Positions 34,250-47,200 of a stretch of DNA of 64,000 nt are shown here, piece after piece (the stretch's first letter is position 1; each line of letters starts with the position of its first letter). A program made the position numbers and the translations under genes. The notes beneath the pieces were generated by a model. The model was not told the DNA's origin. It did no database searches and saw only the letters and a program-made list of their open reading frames with translations. Origin of the DNA: Toxorhynchites rutilus septentrionalis (taxonomy: Eukaryota; Arthropoda; Insecta; Diptera; Culicidae); NCBI RefSeq assembly GCF_029784135.1, contig NC_073746.1, positions 283,227,348 through 283,291,347 on the forward strand, given 5' to 3'.

Positions 34250-34870
34250 GAAGTTGAAATTTGTAACTGATTTTTGACTGTAACTTCGTAAAAAATGAAC
34301 GCATGAAAATGAGATATGTATCATTCTGAAGCTTCAACTTTGATAGCACCTTAAGTTTGAAATATTTGAACCTACTGCAACCTACTGCAAAACCTTCTAA
34401 AACTGTTTTTGGTCCTTTTTTAAAACCGATGCAAAAAAAATAATTTTTTTTTTCGTCAAAGCAACACATTATCCTTGTACAGAATTTATTGAGTTTTTCA
34501 AAACTACCTTTCCTTTTTTTCGGTTTGCGCTGCGAACATTATTTATTAAATTAGTCTTCAACAAAACGAAGAGGTAATTTTTCATTCAAACAGAAACATC
34601 TCTGTATGCAAAGGTCCTACAGGAACGTTCTAGGAATGAAATGAAATAAACAGCTTTCATAAGGTTAATTGGGTACGCTATTGACATAGTTAGTAAAAAT
34701 TTGTGTTAGTCTACAAAAAAGTTTGACAAAACAGGAAGAAATAAATTTTTTATGACTTCCCGGTATGTTTGCCCGCTACATCTACACACATCAAAATGAT
34801 TTTTTTCCGTAGAATATTCCAAAACATGAAAGTTGAAGCTTCGCAATGATGGATGTTACAACATTTCAAA
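34250..34870 (-). repeat. Dispersed repeat, partner of 8990-9420
   Basis: The two ends share inverted text ('gcttcaactttgatag' near 34332, 'catgaaagttgaagcttcgc' near 34825), and the interior matches 8990-9420 in reverse. Probably a MITE of about 600 bases. Confidence 0.5.
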
Positions 34871-35252
34871 AATCACTCAAAAATTCAATTTCGCACTTTG
34901 TTCCTCTGAATTTTTTGTTGTTGAATGTATTTTTATTAGAATAGAGTTTCAATTCAACAAAATTAGACATATAGTGGTATCATGTTATTGATTAAGGTTA
35001 CGTCGTCGTAATTAAAATTTCACATATGGTAATGAAAATTGCAATTTTGGGTAATTGCCACCGTGTGTATGAAGATTGAAAAAAAACAGGTCTAAATCGA
35101 CTTTTTTTATGCTATATTGGCGTGGGATCGCTTTATATTCATTCTGAATTTATTTTGTTTTGTACACTCAAATAATGGCTATGTGGTTTATTGGAAAGGA
35201 ATAATAAATTTATTCAGTAACGTTTCCATTTTTTTGTTATTGTTTATTTCAC

Positions 35253-36269
35253 TTAAGGGGGTATTCTAGTGTAGAGAAACGAATTTCGGGCCTTTTTGTC
35301 GAGCTTCGCAAAAATAAAAGTAAGACTATTTTTACTATCCATTATATCATTATACAAAAAAAAATCAAACAGATTCTGAATCAGTAAGGATGCCGCTATC
35401 GCATGAACCTCGGACAAGACAAAAATATGTTTTTTGAAAAAAAAATGACAAAATGCGATTTAAATCGTTTTTTCTTACGTTACCCGATTTTTTTAAAATA
35501 GTAAAATTTCAAAAATATCATTTTTTAGAGGTTCATGCGATAGAGAGATGTCTGCAGTCTGTATCCATATATATTCGTCATGAATCGGTTCAGTAGAATT
35601 TGACATATTTTTTTTTTATCCCATTTATTTATTTAAGGCTCATTAGCATTTTAGCTGTAACAGAGCCGAATTTTAATCGTGTACATGTCACATGGTTATC
35701 ATATCTATAATTAGCACATTACACAGTTGCCATTCGCCAGTATTCGTTCTATACCATTACATATGGTACATTCACACAGTAGCCATTTAGGCGTAAGGGT
35801 ATTCTTTCTGTTCTTCCATTATCCAGTTGGACCACCGGACAGCGGAGACAGTTGTTTGATCATTGTTGAGTTATTTATAGAACAATAGCCCGATGTGTCT
35901 GGCAGAGCAGAGCAGTTGTATGGATGAATCGATCTTATTTCGACCGTGGATCGATCTCCATCGCTGATGATTGTTGCGTGGACGTAGCTATTCTGTAACA
36001 ACACAAAGATGGTCAATGAGGGCCCTGAAATTTGACATATCGTGTACACCAGTTTGAAAAAACTAGTTTCGAGAAAAACGCGTTTGACGTTCATTGTTAT
36101 GGCCGTATTAGGTTAGATATCGCATCACTAAAATGGCTGTAATTCGGTTAGTAATAGGATTTTCGATAAGTCCTTTCTAGAGTATATTCTTGAGTGCCTG
36201 AAGTACAGAAATATGAAGGAAAAAAATTGTTTTCTTTTTTTAAATTTCTAGACTAGAATACTCCCTTAA
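35253..36269 (+). mobile_element. TTAA-flanked MITE with a nested SINE
   Basis: Bounded by TTAA (35253-35256 and 36266-36269). TIRs TTAAGGGGGTATTCTAGTGT and, in reverse at the right end, TTAAGGGAGTATTCTAGTCT. Without the inserted SINE it is about 585 bases. A second copy in opposite orientation fills 63346-64000. No transposase. TTAA implies piggyBac-type mobilisation. Confidence 0.85.
35609..36028 (-). mobile_element. 5'-truncated SINE, minus strand
   Basis: Copy of the element at 10424-11116, lacking the tRNA-like head. Flanked by a 12-base target duplication AATTTGACATAT (35597-35608 and 36029-36040). 5' truncation plus an A-rich 3' end fits LINE-driven reverse transcription. The frame at 35819-36094 is a by-product. 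Confidence 0.85.
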
Positions 36270-36658
36270 GAGAATATTCCCGTGTGACTTTTTCCACAAT
36301 TGAAACTTTTTTTTGTCTTCGTTCACTGAAGTCTCTGAGATAAGTGTACAAAAGAAATCTATAAAACATTGAATAAGAAGAACTATCGTAAATTATATTG
36401 AATATTATCTCATATTTATCATTTTGTCGCAGGACAATCCTGTTGGAAGAATGATTTTCTTTGAAAAAGTGACTTTTATAATTTTTTGTTACGAACAGCC
36501 ATGAAAACTATCCAACCGGAATCGACATAATACATATTATGGTTCTCACAATACATTCTCACATTCTCTCTGCATCTGATTTTCATTTTATTTTATAAAT
36601 TAGCTCAACTCTTGTACGGACGATAAAGGTACTAATGCAGTTTCTGAAATATGTATAT

Positions 36659-37386
36659 TAGGGTGGCAGCGAAAATGGTCATGTCAAATTTCAAAAACCG
36701 ACCATGTACAATTTTGTTTATTGGCCCAAAAAAATGACCCGTGCAAAGTTTCAGCTCAATCGGACATGATTTAGGGGTGCCTCAAAGCGCTCAAAGTTTT
36801 GATTTTTTGAGCCTCGAAAATCATCCGAGGGGAAAGTAAAGGAAATTTGGAAAATCGTTTTTTTTTTCGAGGCCAAATGACTTAAAAATGTATGAAACGT
36901 TGAGATCTGGTGTCATCTAGAAAAAAAACTTTTGGCTGAAACCGACCTTTTGGGACTTTGCTTTGAAGCATCCTGTCCGATTGAGCTGAAATTTTGCACA
37001 GGTAATTTTTTTGGGCCAATAAACAAAAAGTACATGGTCGGTTCTTTAAATTCGATAATTATTTTTTTCCATACCTTCATTGCCTCTCAGGCTCAGTCCC
37101 AAAAGGTCGATTTTCGGCCAAAAATTTTTTTCGGTATGACACCAGATCTCGACATTTCATGCATTTTAGGTCATTTGGCATCGAAAAAAAATAGATTTTC
37201 CAAATTTCCTTTATATTTTCGAGGTTCAAAAAATCAAAACTTTGAGCGCTTTGCGGCACCCCTGAATCATGTCCGATTGAGCTGAAATTTTGCATAGGTC
37301 ATTTTTTGGGCCAATAAACAAATTGTACATGGTCGGTTTTTGAAATTCGATGATGAATTTTTTTGCATACATCCATTGCCGCCCTA
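36659..37386. mobile_element. Foldback MITE with 8-bp target duplication
   Basis: Ends TAGGGTGGCAGCG and, in reverse, TAGGGCGGCAATGG; flanked by ATGTATAT and ATGCATAT (one mismatch). The arms are long inverted repeats over some 350 bases each (for example 'accgaccatgtacaattttg' against its reverse near 37325). Eight-base duplications point to a hAT-type transposase. Sister copies are at 43482-44262 and 9640-11170. Confidence 0.7.
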
Positions 37387-37584
37387 ATGCATATCACATA
37401 TCACAGGTCTTGCATTAGTTTTACTAGATTGTCTGAATTTGAATGGAATTTAAAATATCCATATTTTTAGCATAACGTATTGTTTACGCCTCCTAGCAGT
37501 TCAAAAGTTATGAATATCAAAAAAGGTCAGGAATGCCGAATGTTGGCGATGGACCGACTTTTTGCGGGATAATGTACAAATGAC

Positions 37585-38505
37585 AAATTTCATGCCAACT
37601 CATCTTAGGAGTTGGGAGCACCATCTCAGATAGCAGTGAGCGTTGTGAATGTAAAGGCATTGGTCATTCGAGGAACTTTGCATACTTGAAATCTTAAAAA
37701 AAAAATTAGACTACTTTTTGAAAAGGGCCAAAGCTTTTCTTAATTTTTTACAAAAAAAATCTAACTAAAAATTATAATATCGCAAAACATTGGTGAAAAA
37801 ATTCAATGTAAGAATTTGCTTAAATTTTCATAAAAAAATACCGAACATTAAAAAAATTGCACTGAAAAAAAATATTTGACAAAAATTAAATTCGTTTTTC
37901 TCAAAAATGTATTGAATTCTTAAAAAAGTTATATGAATAGTCCTTAAAATTACTCCATGCTCCATGCATCGGAAGAAGAGCACAGATACAGGTAAAACGT
38001 TTATCTAACATTTTCATGTTTTCTTTGAAATATTACTAGAAATATATTCCTGAAACTATAGAAGGTAAAAAGTTCATGTCTTCGACAAAAGTTCATATTT
38101 TAATAAAGTTTTAAACTTTGTCGGATACACTAAATCGTTATCTGGACTTTAAAAAAAATTAGGAATTAGTTGAATTTTTATGAAAATTGAAAAAAAATGT
38201 TCGAGAAAAAAAGAATTACATATTTTTAAATGTTCTAGTTCTTTTTCTTTGTTCTTTTTAAATGTTTTAAATGTTTTTTTTGCATTTTTTTATGATTTTT
38301 TTTTTATTTCCTACATTTAAATTTTCGTCCAAAATAAAAAAAAAATTATGTTGGAAATTTTCGGACAAAAATAAGGAAAAAACATTGGCCCTTTTGAAAA
38401 ATTAGTCTAATCCTTTGTAGATTTTAAGCATGCAAAGTTGCTTAAATGAGATGGTGCTGCCAATGGCCAGTCGAGTTGACATGAAATTCTATGTGATACA
38501 AAATG
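37585..38505. repeat. Second foldback element, unrelated arms
   Basis: Arms at about 37590-37735 and 38385-38505 match in inverse orientation (GCACCATCTCA with 'aactttgcat', and 'tttttgaaaagggccaa' against 'ttggcccttttgaaaaatt'). The middle is A/T-rich. No coding potential. Exact ends and target duplication not resolved. Confidence 0.6.
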
Positions 38506-40424
38506 TTTTAATATTAAAGTCTTGAGTAATATTTTTAACTGTATATGATATTTTTCCTAAATAGTTTTTTTTTATTTTTCAAATTTCAATCATACAGGAT
38601 AATTTCAAGCAAAGATTTTTTGAAAAAAAAATTTCATAATAAAATCAATCATAATTGAAATTGGCTACATGATAATGCTAATTTTTTTGTCACCTCTACC
38701 ATATGTACGAGGTTCAAAAAAATCGGGAAGGGTCGCGCAAGAATCGGCTGCACTTGGGCTAATATGGCGTGGAATTACTCTACATGAATAATAACCCTTT
38801 GTTCGCCCCATTCCGGCATTCGACCTACTCTCTAGTGCGAACGTTGCTCCTACAGGACGGACAGCATGTCACTTTCTACTCCGTATCAAGTTCAAGCCTT
38901 TGAAAAGCATCGTTTTCCCGCACTACAATAGGACTATAATAAAATAATACAGTCTATGTCCCAAAAGGGGAGTGGGCAGTGCTTGTTAAGAAACAGGGAA
39001 AATCCTCAACCGTCACTATCATCATTGTTGTCTGAGTTTTCCGTGCGCTGCTCGCCACTTTTCAACGATTTCTCTACAGACAGTATCCCGAAAGCCGGCA
39101 ACAAAGCGGGAAAACTTGGTAAGTGATGTTGACGATACGGAAGTCCCTCACTCTTCTCGAGAACTGTTTCCCATTCCATATGATGGGTCCTCACACCCCT
39201 ATGAAGCTGCTTTCCGGCAGCGGATATCGTGCTTGTATTCTCAACACACATAACAACCCTTGTGGAGCCCTCTGTTTCTTCTCCCCCGCTGCACTGCCAC
39301 CCCGTCACAGTCTGCTGCCGTTTCAGAAAACGGCTGTTGAATGGAAGTTTCTTGAAAAACACTCACCGCCACCGTCTCTGCAACCCACAAACAACACCCC
39401 CTTCCGCTCATTCTGGCATCCAACAAATAGCTCCAAGCATTTCGCAGCAAATTGAGCCGAGGACGAGAGGAAAAGAGACTATTCTTGGGTTTGCAGTTTC
39501 CACCGCAGCAGCAGAGATGTGAATTCTACCAAGTGCTGCTGCTCTTCTGCGGTTGTTATGACGAAGCATATTTGGCTTATGTGCACATTTTCGCGGTATG
39601 TGTGTGTGTATGTAGAAACGAGTGTGACGGATACGGACTATTTGAAACTTTTGAAGATCTGCTATCGTTTCACTGCACTTCTTAAGTATCTTGAAATGCT
39701 GGACGAATCTGAGCAACTGAATATGTGATTTGTCCTACACCGTTATAAAAGACAGTCAGTAATTTTGTTCCAGCTGACAGTATCTCGTCATCAATGAACG
39801 TTTTGAAGAAACGCTTTTTTGACATTTGCAGAGTATTTGAATTGATATTTGTATGCCACGGCAGCAACAAGCGATAATCGATGGGGAAAATAGCAAAACT
39901 CATTGTATTTTGAAAATAATATTGTGCTCGCTGATTATTAAACAGTGTTTCAACACATACTGGTACTACTATTGAAAAATTCTTATAAAAACATATAATG
40001 CAACGACCGTTTCTGCTTTACCAGGTGCGCAAGTGGAAATTGTCCGGTTTTTCCGAACGAAGACAACACCTAATTTTCAAAAAAAAACCCAAAATATTTT
40101 AATTCGCAGTAATCCCCGTTTGAGTCAACACATTTTGTCTCAGACAAATTGTGGATTTCTTTCCAATAGAACTATTTTGTTTCGACAAAAACCCTTCGTC
40201 GGCCAATTTTTCGACATCTTTATATTCGGCGAAGCGCTGCTCTCCAAATACATGTCCCATTGAAATTATAAGGTGACCGGACCAGATCTGGAGAATACGG
40301 CGGGTTGAATGCTATTTGTCATTTTCAGTAATGGAATTCAACGTTGAAGCCACTCGAATGACCCGTAATGAAAAATGTCCTTTTAATGCAACCAAAGGTT
40401 TCAAGTAACTAAAAACCTAAAACT
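38506..40424. other. Low-copy DNA, no gene found
   Basis: The part at 38770-39740 is less AT-rich and repeat-free. The minus-strand frame at 39006-39362 (118 residues ending in an acidic tail, TENSDNNDDSDG) and overlapping plus-strand frames have no recognisable domain and no clear splice context. I leave them unannotated. Confidence 0.45.
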
Positions 40425-40858
40425 TTAACCGTTTGAGTGCGGAGCAAATTTTGTTAGCATATGCCAAAAATGCGGATGAGTTTGGGTATATTTAAAAAAA
40501 TACTTAGCTTAGATGAGCTTAGATAACTGATTAGGTTACAAAAGTTGTATTAATAGGAAAAAACACATAAAAAGTGAGGTTTATAAAATTTACTAACATA
40601 AACTCCCTTATTTATACATAATTTTTTTTTTTAATAATGAAAAATAATATTTAAACAATTTCAATCAAAATTATGGTTTGCTGCACAAAGCGCGTGAAGT
40701 TCCCTTTAAAAAATGTCCCCGAAAGACGAAATCCTACGTTAAGATGTGCTAAGTCAAAAATAATAACATAGAACAAGAAGAGCGCTATCGCGCTCCCCGC
40801 ACTTTTCGCATACAACAAGAGGAGCGCCATCGCGCTCCCTCTGTAGTCAAACGGTTAA
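40425..40858. mobile_element. TTAA-flanked MITE
   Basis: Ends TTAACCGTTTGAGTGCGGAG and, in reverse, TTAACCGTTTGACTACAG, with TTAA on both sides. 434 bases, no transposase. The right third has a short tandem pair 'gagcgctatcgcgctcc' and 'gagcgccatcgcgctcc', and a decayed GACGTAG motif (40727-40742). Confidence 0.75.
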
Positions 40859-40979
40859 GGGTATATATGAAACTCTACATATCAGCCATTCCATCCCAAA
40901 CCGATATAGTGGTTCTTGAATTTCGTGAAAAGTGGTAGTTTTGATCCTTATCACAAAACATGAGACCCTCATTTTTTAA

Positions 40980-41600
40980 TTTTTTTATTAGGATGCCATA
41001 GGGTGGTCCGAAAAACAAATTTTTCCTCCTATTTCTAAAAATAACTTTTTTTTTTTAAATTTCATAACTTTTGAACTAGTGGACCGATTCAGATGATCGA
41101 CATATAAAACTATAATGAGATAGCCTTCTTTGAAAAAATATTACACTTGCGAAAAAAAAATGGATTTGGTTTCGAAATTATTGATTTGTCTACATGACTT
41201 TAGACTAGAGTTATATTTGTGTATATTTTTTTTGAAGGTGAGGTTTTTACATAACATATCGAAAAATCAGAGAGGCGTTTTTTTCATTTTTGAGTTATGA
41301 TTTTTGGAAGTTAACATGTTTTCAGTCTTCGTTCAATATTCCTATGCGATTAGACTGACAAGCGCCTACAATGATCTATAGCGATTCTAACATGGTTATA
41401 TTATCGATACTCATTATAATTTCCAATTCTAGACTAACATGTTATACGTAGAGACTTGACTCAATTTTGGAATAAAATGATTTCATCTGTTAAGCAATCT
41501 GGGCAACCGAAACATGGTAACTTTGAAAAACCATAACTCAAAATCGAAAAAAAAAACTCTGTGATTTTGACGTGGGACTACGTATAACCTTTCAATATAG
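40980..41600 (-). repeat. GACGTAG-family repeat, minus copy
   Basis: Contains GACGTGGGACTACGTA (41569-41584). The block 'ttgaactagtggaccgattcagatgatcgacata' is the reverse of 3065-3115, so this copy includes the right half seen at 2640-3345. Confidence 0.65.
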
Positions 41601-41754
41601 GGGCCTATTTTAAAGTTTCGGGTGGAAAAAGTGAAATATTTTGAACGTTAATATCTCTTCAATTGACGGATGAATTTTGATTCCGAACACACGAATTAAG
41701 AGGATATAGTAAAACAAGTGAACAATGTAATGATAAAAGAGGTGTATTTTACTC

Positions 41755-42710
41755 GTATATGCTTTCTATTGCAACAAGCAGCATTCCTCCATTCCTTTCA
41801 ATTCAAGAGTAAGCTTGCATGGCATGGCATCTGGGAATATTGTTGCTATGCGCCGCTCGGAGAATCTCGTTTCATCGAAGCGCGATTCATACAGGGAAAC
41901 TTCGATATAACGTACCCTCGTTATAACGTACCCTCGATATAACGTCACTCGATATAACGTACATTTTACCTCGATATAACGTACACATTTCCAAAGTGTA
42001 AAGGAAATTTTTTTTCAACATTTTTTTCCTGATAGAACAATGAATTATCTGTATTGTGATGCTAAAACAAGTTTTGTACCTTAAATCAATCCCGAAATAC
42101 AGCTGGTTTTGTGATTCCGGATTCTAAATAAATCAAGCTTCCATCAACAGTACGAAGGAAAACATCATGAGAAAGGCTGGTTTTGTCTTTTGATTGAAGT
42201 TATTCATAAACTTTACTAAAACAGCAACACAAGAATGTATTATAGACTACGTTTGTGAGTACTTTATTATGCTTCGATATAACGTACAATTCGATACAAC
42301 GTACAATTTTGAAAGTGAAATGTACGTTTTATCGAAGTTTACCTGTATATAAGTGATGGGCGAAAGATACAACATTCAGTCAAATCCCGACCAGCATGAT
42401 GAGTGTTGGGAGTTGCGCGGCGCGAAAACGGACACAACAACAACATTCCCAAATAAACTCTCAACGTCAACACATCAAGATGGTCGGGGTGTGACTGAAT
42501 GTTGTATCTTCCGCTCTTTTCTTATATATGCATCGCTCTTCGATGCAACATGATTCTCTGAGCGGGCATATCAATAATATTCCCATATAGAGAATCACGT
42601 TACGAGATGCATATATAAGAGAAGAGTGGAAATACAATATTCATTCACGCTCCGATCAGCTTGATGTGTTGACATTGAGAGTTTATTTGGGAATGTTGCC
42701 GTATCCATTA
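41755..42710. repeat. Accordion-like element with three alternating arms
   Basis: Arm A (41826-41890 and 42346-42400), arm B (about 42438-42590, inverse) and arm C (about 42585-42710, same sense as A) carry the same text: GAGAATC, CATCGAAG, 'gatgcatatataag', 'gatacaacattcagtca'. A-B and B-C are each near-perfect inverted repeats of 100 or more bases, so the RNA could form either of two long hairpins. Arm A is split by a MITE (41892-42345). A TATATAAG word sits in each arm. Confidence 0.65.
41892..42345. mobile_element. pogo/Tigger-like MITE with TA target
   Basis: Ends CAGGGAAACTTCGATATAAC and, in reverse, CAGGTAAACTTCGATAAAAC, flanked by TA (41890-41891, 42346-42347). Several CTCGATATAACGTAC repeats lie near the left end. 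The intact arm B of the host repeat reads 'gatgcatatataag' where this element sits, confirming a TA insertion. 454 bases, no transposase. Confidence 0.8.
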
Positions 42711-43481
42711 CTCACCTCGCTCTGTAAAAGCGTTCTGTACAACGAAGGATGCATTGATTAAGCATGGGCTTGCTTGAGCTTGGGTAGACTGTACAATTCG
42801 TAGTTGCTCTCCGTGATTGACCTGAACCAACCAAATTGCACAAGGAACACACATAATGACGCTTGGGACTAGCAAATCATTCTCGTTGTGCAATTTTCGG
42901 TAATTCGAGCTTTAAATAGTCAATAACGACGTCGGCCACGTCCTTACAGTCACCAGGGGAAGGAAAGGAATGTTAGTATTACGTATATGATATTCGCCGC
43001 ACGAAGGCCAGAAGGGTCGCCTCTAAAGCGTGGTTCCCTAGCGTGTATTATAGAAGGGATAGTTGTTAGTGGGAATGGTTATCGGTATCGGGATTCATTG
43101 CGGTAAATGATGTGATTACAAAACGCGAACTATCGACCACTCGACGGAACGAAACGAAATTATATTTAGGTATCCTGAGAAGGAAAACCTGTAAAATGAA
43201 TTGGACCGATTACATATTCTATTATTTATCGCATGTAGGGGAAGTTCCCGAGTTCCCGTTTCTCGAAGAATGTTATAGTTCAACTCATTGTTGCTCAAGA
43301 TAGCGAACGGCTTTTACTATAAAAATTTAAAATAGTACACTTTTCATCATTACCAAAAAAAAGAAGAAAAATCGAACTTTATTTCTACTTGGGGGTAAAG
43401 TGGTCACTCGCACATATCAAGCTAAATGAGATAGATTTATGCGTTTTTTTTCGTCCTAATTTGTTCAAATCATATTTGATA
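42711..43481. other. No recognisable gene
   Basis: Low-copy AT-rich sequence; short frames only. Confidence 0.4.
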
Positions 43482-44262
43482 TAGTAGGTGACAATGGATG
43501 TATGGGAAAAATTTCATCATAGAATTTCAAAAACCGACCATGTACATTTCGTTTATTGGTCCAAAAAAGTGATCTGTGCAAAATTTCAACTCAATCGGAC
43601 ATGATTTAGGGGAGCCTCAAAGCGCTCAAAACTTTGATTTATTGATTCTTGAAAATCTTCCAAGGGAGGAGTAAAGGAAATTTAAAAATCGAAATTTTTT
43701 TTCGATGCCAAATGACTTAAAAATTAAATGGAAAAAAAATGAAACGTCGAGATCTTGTGTTATCTCGAAAAATTTTTTTTTTCGAAAATCAACCTTTTCG
43801 GACTGAGAGGCCTGAGAGGCAATGAAGGTATAAAAAAAATGTCGAATTTAAAGAACCGACCATGAACATTTTGTTCATTGGTCCAAAAAAATTACCTGTG
43901 TAAAATTTCAGCTCAATCGGTCATGATTTAGGGGTGCCTCAAAGCACTCAAAGTTTTGATTTTTTGGCCCCTCAGTCCCAAAAGGTCGATTTTCGGCCAA
44001 CATTTTTTTTTTGAGATGACACCAGATCTTGACGTTTCATGCATTTTTAAGTAATTTGGCATCGAAAAAAATATCGATTTTCCAAATTTCCTTGGAAGAT
44101 TTGCGAGGACAAAAAATCAAAACTTTGAACGCTTTGAGGCACCCTCATATCATGTCCGATTGAGCTGAATCTTTGCACAGATCATTTTTTTGGGCCAGTA
44201 AACAAAATGTACATGGTCGGTTTTTGAAATTTGACATGACCATTTTCGCTGCCACACTAATT
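43482..44262. mobile_element. Foldback MITE, sister of 36659-37386
   Basis: Left end TAGTAGGTGACAATGGATG; right end in reverse TAGTGTGGCAGCGAAAATGG. Inner arms repeat 'accgaccatg', 'caatcggacatgatttaggg' and their reverses. The central junction (43845-43870) is the unoccupied counterpart of the TTAA insertion at 9713-10261. Confidence 0.7.
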
Positions 44263-47200
44263 TATACCTCACATATTTATTTCTGTATTGTTATAACATA
44301 GATTTTTTTGTTGAAATTTAATTTTTTTTGTGTTTGCATCTCATTTTAGTCCTTTATTGCGATATCTGCGATATATTCTATGTTTCAAACTAACCGGGCA
44401 ATCAGTGGAACACAGGTTTCCGTGCGAGAGACCGCCGCTTCTGAAAGCGCAAACGCGATCCACAGTCACGCGATGGCTGTAATATTCTCTAAGGTTATTT
44501 GTTTCTCGCACAAACATGCCACTGAGAATTTTTGATCGACTGTTTGCACGACTCTCTGGAATAATAATTATTTTTATGTCATTGAGGATTTCGCCATTAA
44601 AAATTCAAAGTACCACGGCAGATCTACCATACTAGTGGTCAATGATTCTATAAACATACTCCTTTTGACTAGTAGTTGAGAGCGTTATACAGCGTTAAGC
44701 GTTATACAAATATTTTATAATAGCAACCAGAAGCTTCAAGCATTTTAGTTTGGCAATACACCGGGTTTTTTTTTATGAACAGTAAACTATAGTTTAACGA
44801 AATGTGAAAAGATTGCCTCACTTCAATCAATCAAGCTTGATTACGATTTTAAAATACATGGTGGGACAGTTATGCCTAGAATAACAACATGGGACAATTG
44901 AACTTAATGTTGTTTTCTGAAATACTGGGAACAAACAATAAGTTTTTTGGTGTTTTTCGGAAATTATTGCGAAACAGTTTTGCTAACTCTCGGGTGGATA
45001 GATCGGAATTTTCGTTTCAAGCGCGCAGGATCGAATCGCGACGCGCTTGCTCCGGTGAAGCCATAATGTAAACAAATGAACGTATCCTGATGAACAATAC
45101 CTGTTGTTCACTCTTAGTTTGATTCAGTGAAAATTTGAAAAAAAAAATATATTTCAAAAATTTCTTGTTATTAAGTCCGGATTTTTTCGTGTTCAGCATT
45201 TATGCTTCATTGAGTTTCCAAACTTATCCAAAAAGGGAGGCAATCATACTAGCTATCAGCTTTGGGTTGGTTTCGAAATTTTAAGAACAAAATTCGTTTC
45301 TTTCATTGGAATTTGAAGGAACATAGGTAATGACAGAAAAGGCGAAAATTAGCAATAGGTTATTTTAATTTTTCATAAAGAAAAGAGGAAAAATAAAGTG
45401 CGGCTTAACGAATGCTTGCTACTGTATTATAGGGGAGCTCTATTTGGAAAGTGAATCACGATCACACTTTTCAACCATGGTTGATCCTCGGCAAGTCCCA
45501 CGGCATCCTTCCATCAGAGGGAAACGTATCAACTTTTTTCGCTCCATGACGCTCGTGCGCTTTGTGTTCTCCACAAGCTGCAGCCATCATCCGGCGGTCC
45601 CAGAAGAGCGGCTGACGTTGATTCAAATGGGAAAAACCCACCGACGACGCCAACACATAGTGCAGCTAGGTGACGAGCAGGTAAATGCGAATAATAACAC
45701 ATGGGAACGAATGCATGTGCATAAAAATGTTGTCCTTTAACATTTCCATGGATACGATCGAAGCACAGTTTCAAAACATGAACCAAATGCGATTTGTGCT
45801 CGGATCAGAACTGTCGTTTTTTGTTGGATGCTAAGCGCTACCAAACGTACCGCCGGCAACAGCGTGAGAACAGTTGTGGTGGGAAAGAGGATGATTTTTT
45901 CAAGAAAAAATCCAATCCATCAAAATAGTTTTTTACGGAGGTCAAGTAAAAACCGTAATTTCGTTACAATGCATACGCAAAAGGTTCTATACTCATCCTG
46001 ATGCACTGAGTAGTTATTTGCCTAATAAGGAGTGAAGAGCAACTTCATTTAAACTCACAATAGAGGCGTATCTTCGAATGGTTGTGTGCTAAGTTGTCGA
46101 TACGAAAACCAACCCATCCGAAACGTAAACCCTGAATTGAATTAAATTACACACAATATTGTCCAGCCCAAGACTGCACTGTGGGGGCCAAGCCGATATC
46201 GTTGGGAAACACCCTCGATAATGAAGCATCAACATCAACAATCACTTACAACATATCGTTATAACACACGAGAGTGCCCCTGAGCACATTCCGAAGGATG
46301 CAACTTTTGCTCTTCTGAACCAAAAGCTGAAACCCACACCGAACCGGCACAGAAAAGGAAACTATCAAACGCCGGATAGCCGGAGAGCTAAGTAAGGCAA
46401 AGTTGGTCTTCCTAATTTCGTCCTTCCCAGGGCAACAGAGTTACTTAATCTTCTAACTAATTTCCAAGTCGCTTCTAATATATACAGCTCTATCCTGTTT
46501 TCACTCCACCCTGCCGTAATCCCGATGGCCAACTGCACCTTCTCCATCGTCGTAAAAACAGGTGCCAGAGGTTTGCAAACATGAGAAAGACACAACCGAA
46601 CACAAGTGGAGTATATGAGACACATGCTTTGGGTGGGTTATGGGCAATGATGATATCTGTCGGCTGGGAACAGTATTCTATTAAAGCAGATACAAGTGCT
46701 GCCATCATTTAAAAGATCCCCTAGCTCTATCCCTTGAACCGAGGTGTTCAGTTTCCACAGATAGAGTAGAGAGATTTGAAGCAATTTGCAGAGGATATTC
46801 AGTGGACCAGGGCTCAGGGAAGAGGGTGGCAGTGTGTTAAAGTTTATAATCGGCACATAAAAGTGAATAAGTTAGGACGAGGGGCCCAAAGAAGCTAGAG
46901 ACTTCTTCGAAATATTATACACATGAAAAAAATTAAAGAAGCTAAAATGGTGCATTTGTAATATGAAGGCTACTTCAATAAAGCACATGCAACAATCAAA
47001 TTCTGTCGATCCTCCGATAATTACCACAAATTTGTTTACGGGACACGAAAAGGTTACCTATATACCTTCCAACTGCCGTCTTCCCGAAGGAAGATTGCCT
47101 CGGAAACACAACATCAGAAATAATTTCATCGACCGAGACGAGAAATCTTAGTCACCGTCTGTGAAGAAGCCGATATTCAACTCTTTACATACCGTTTCGA

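Noticed and set aside
39006..39362. 118-residue minus frame with acidic tail
   Set aside because: No domain recognised, overlapping plus frames equally long, no splice support. Left open rather than named.
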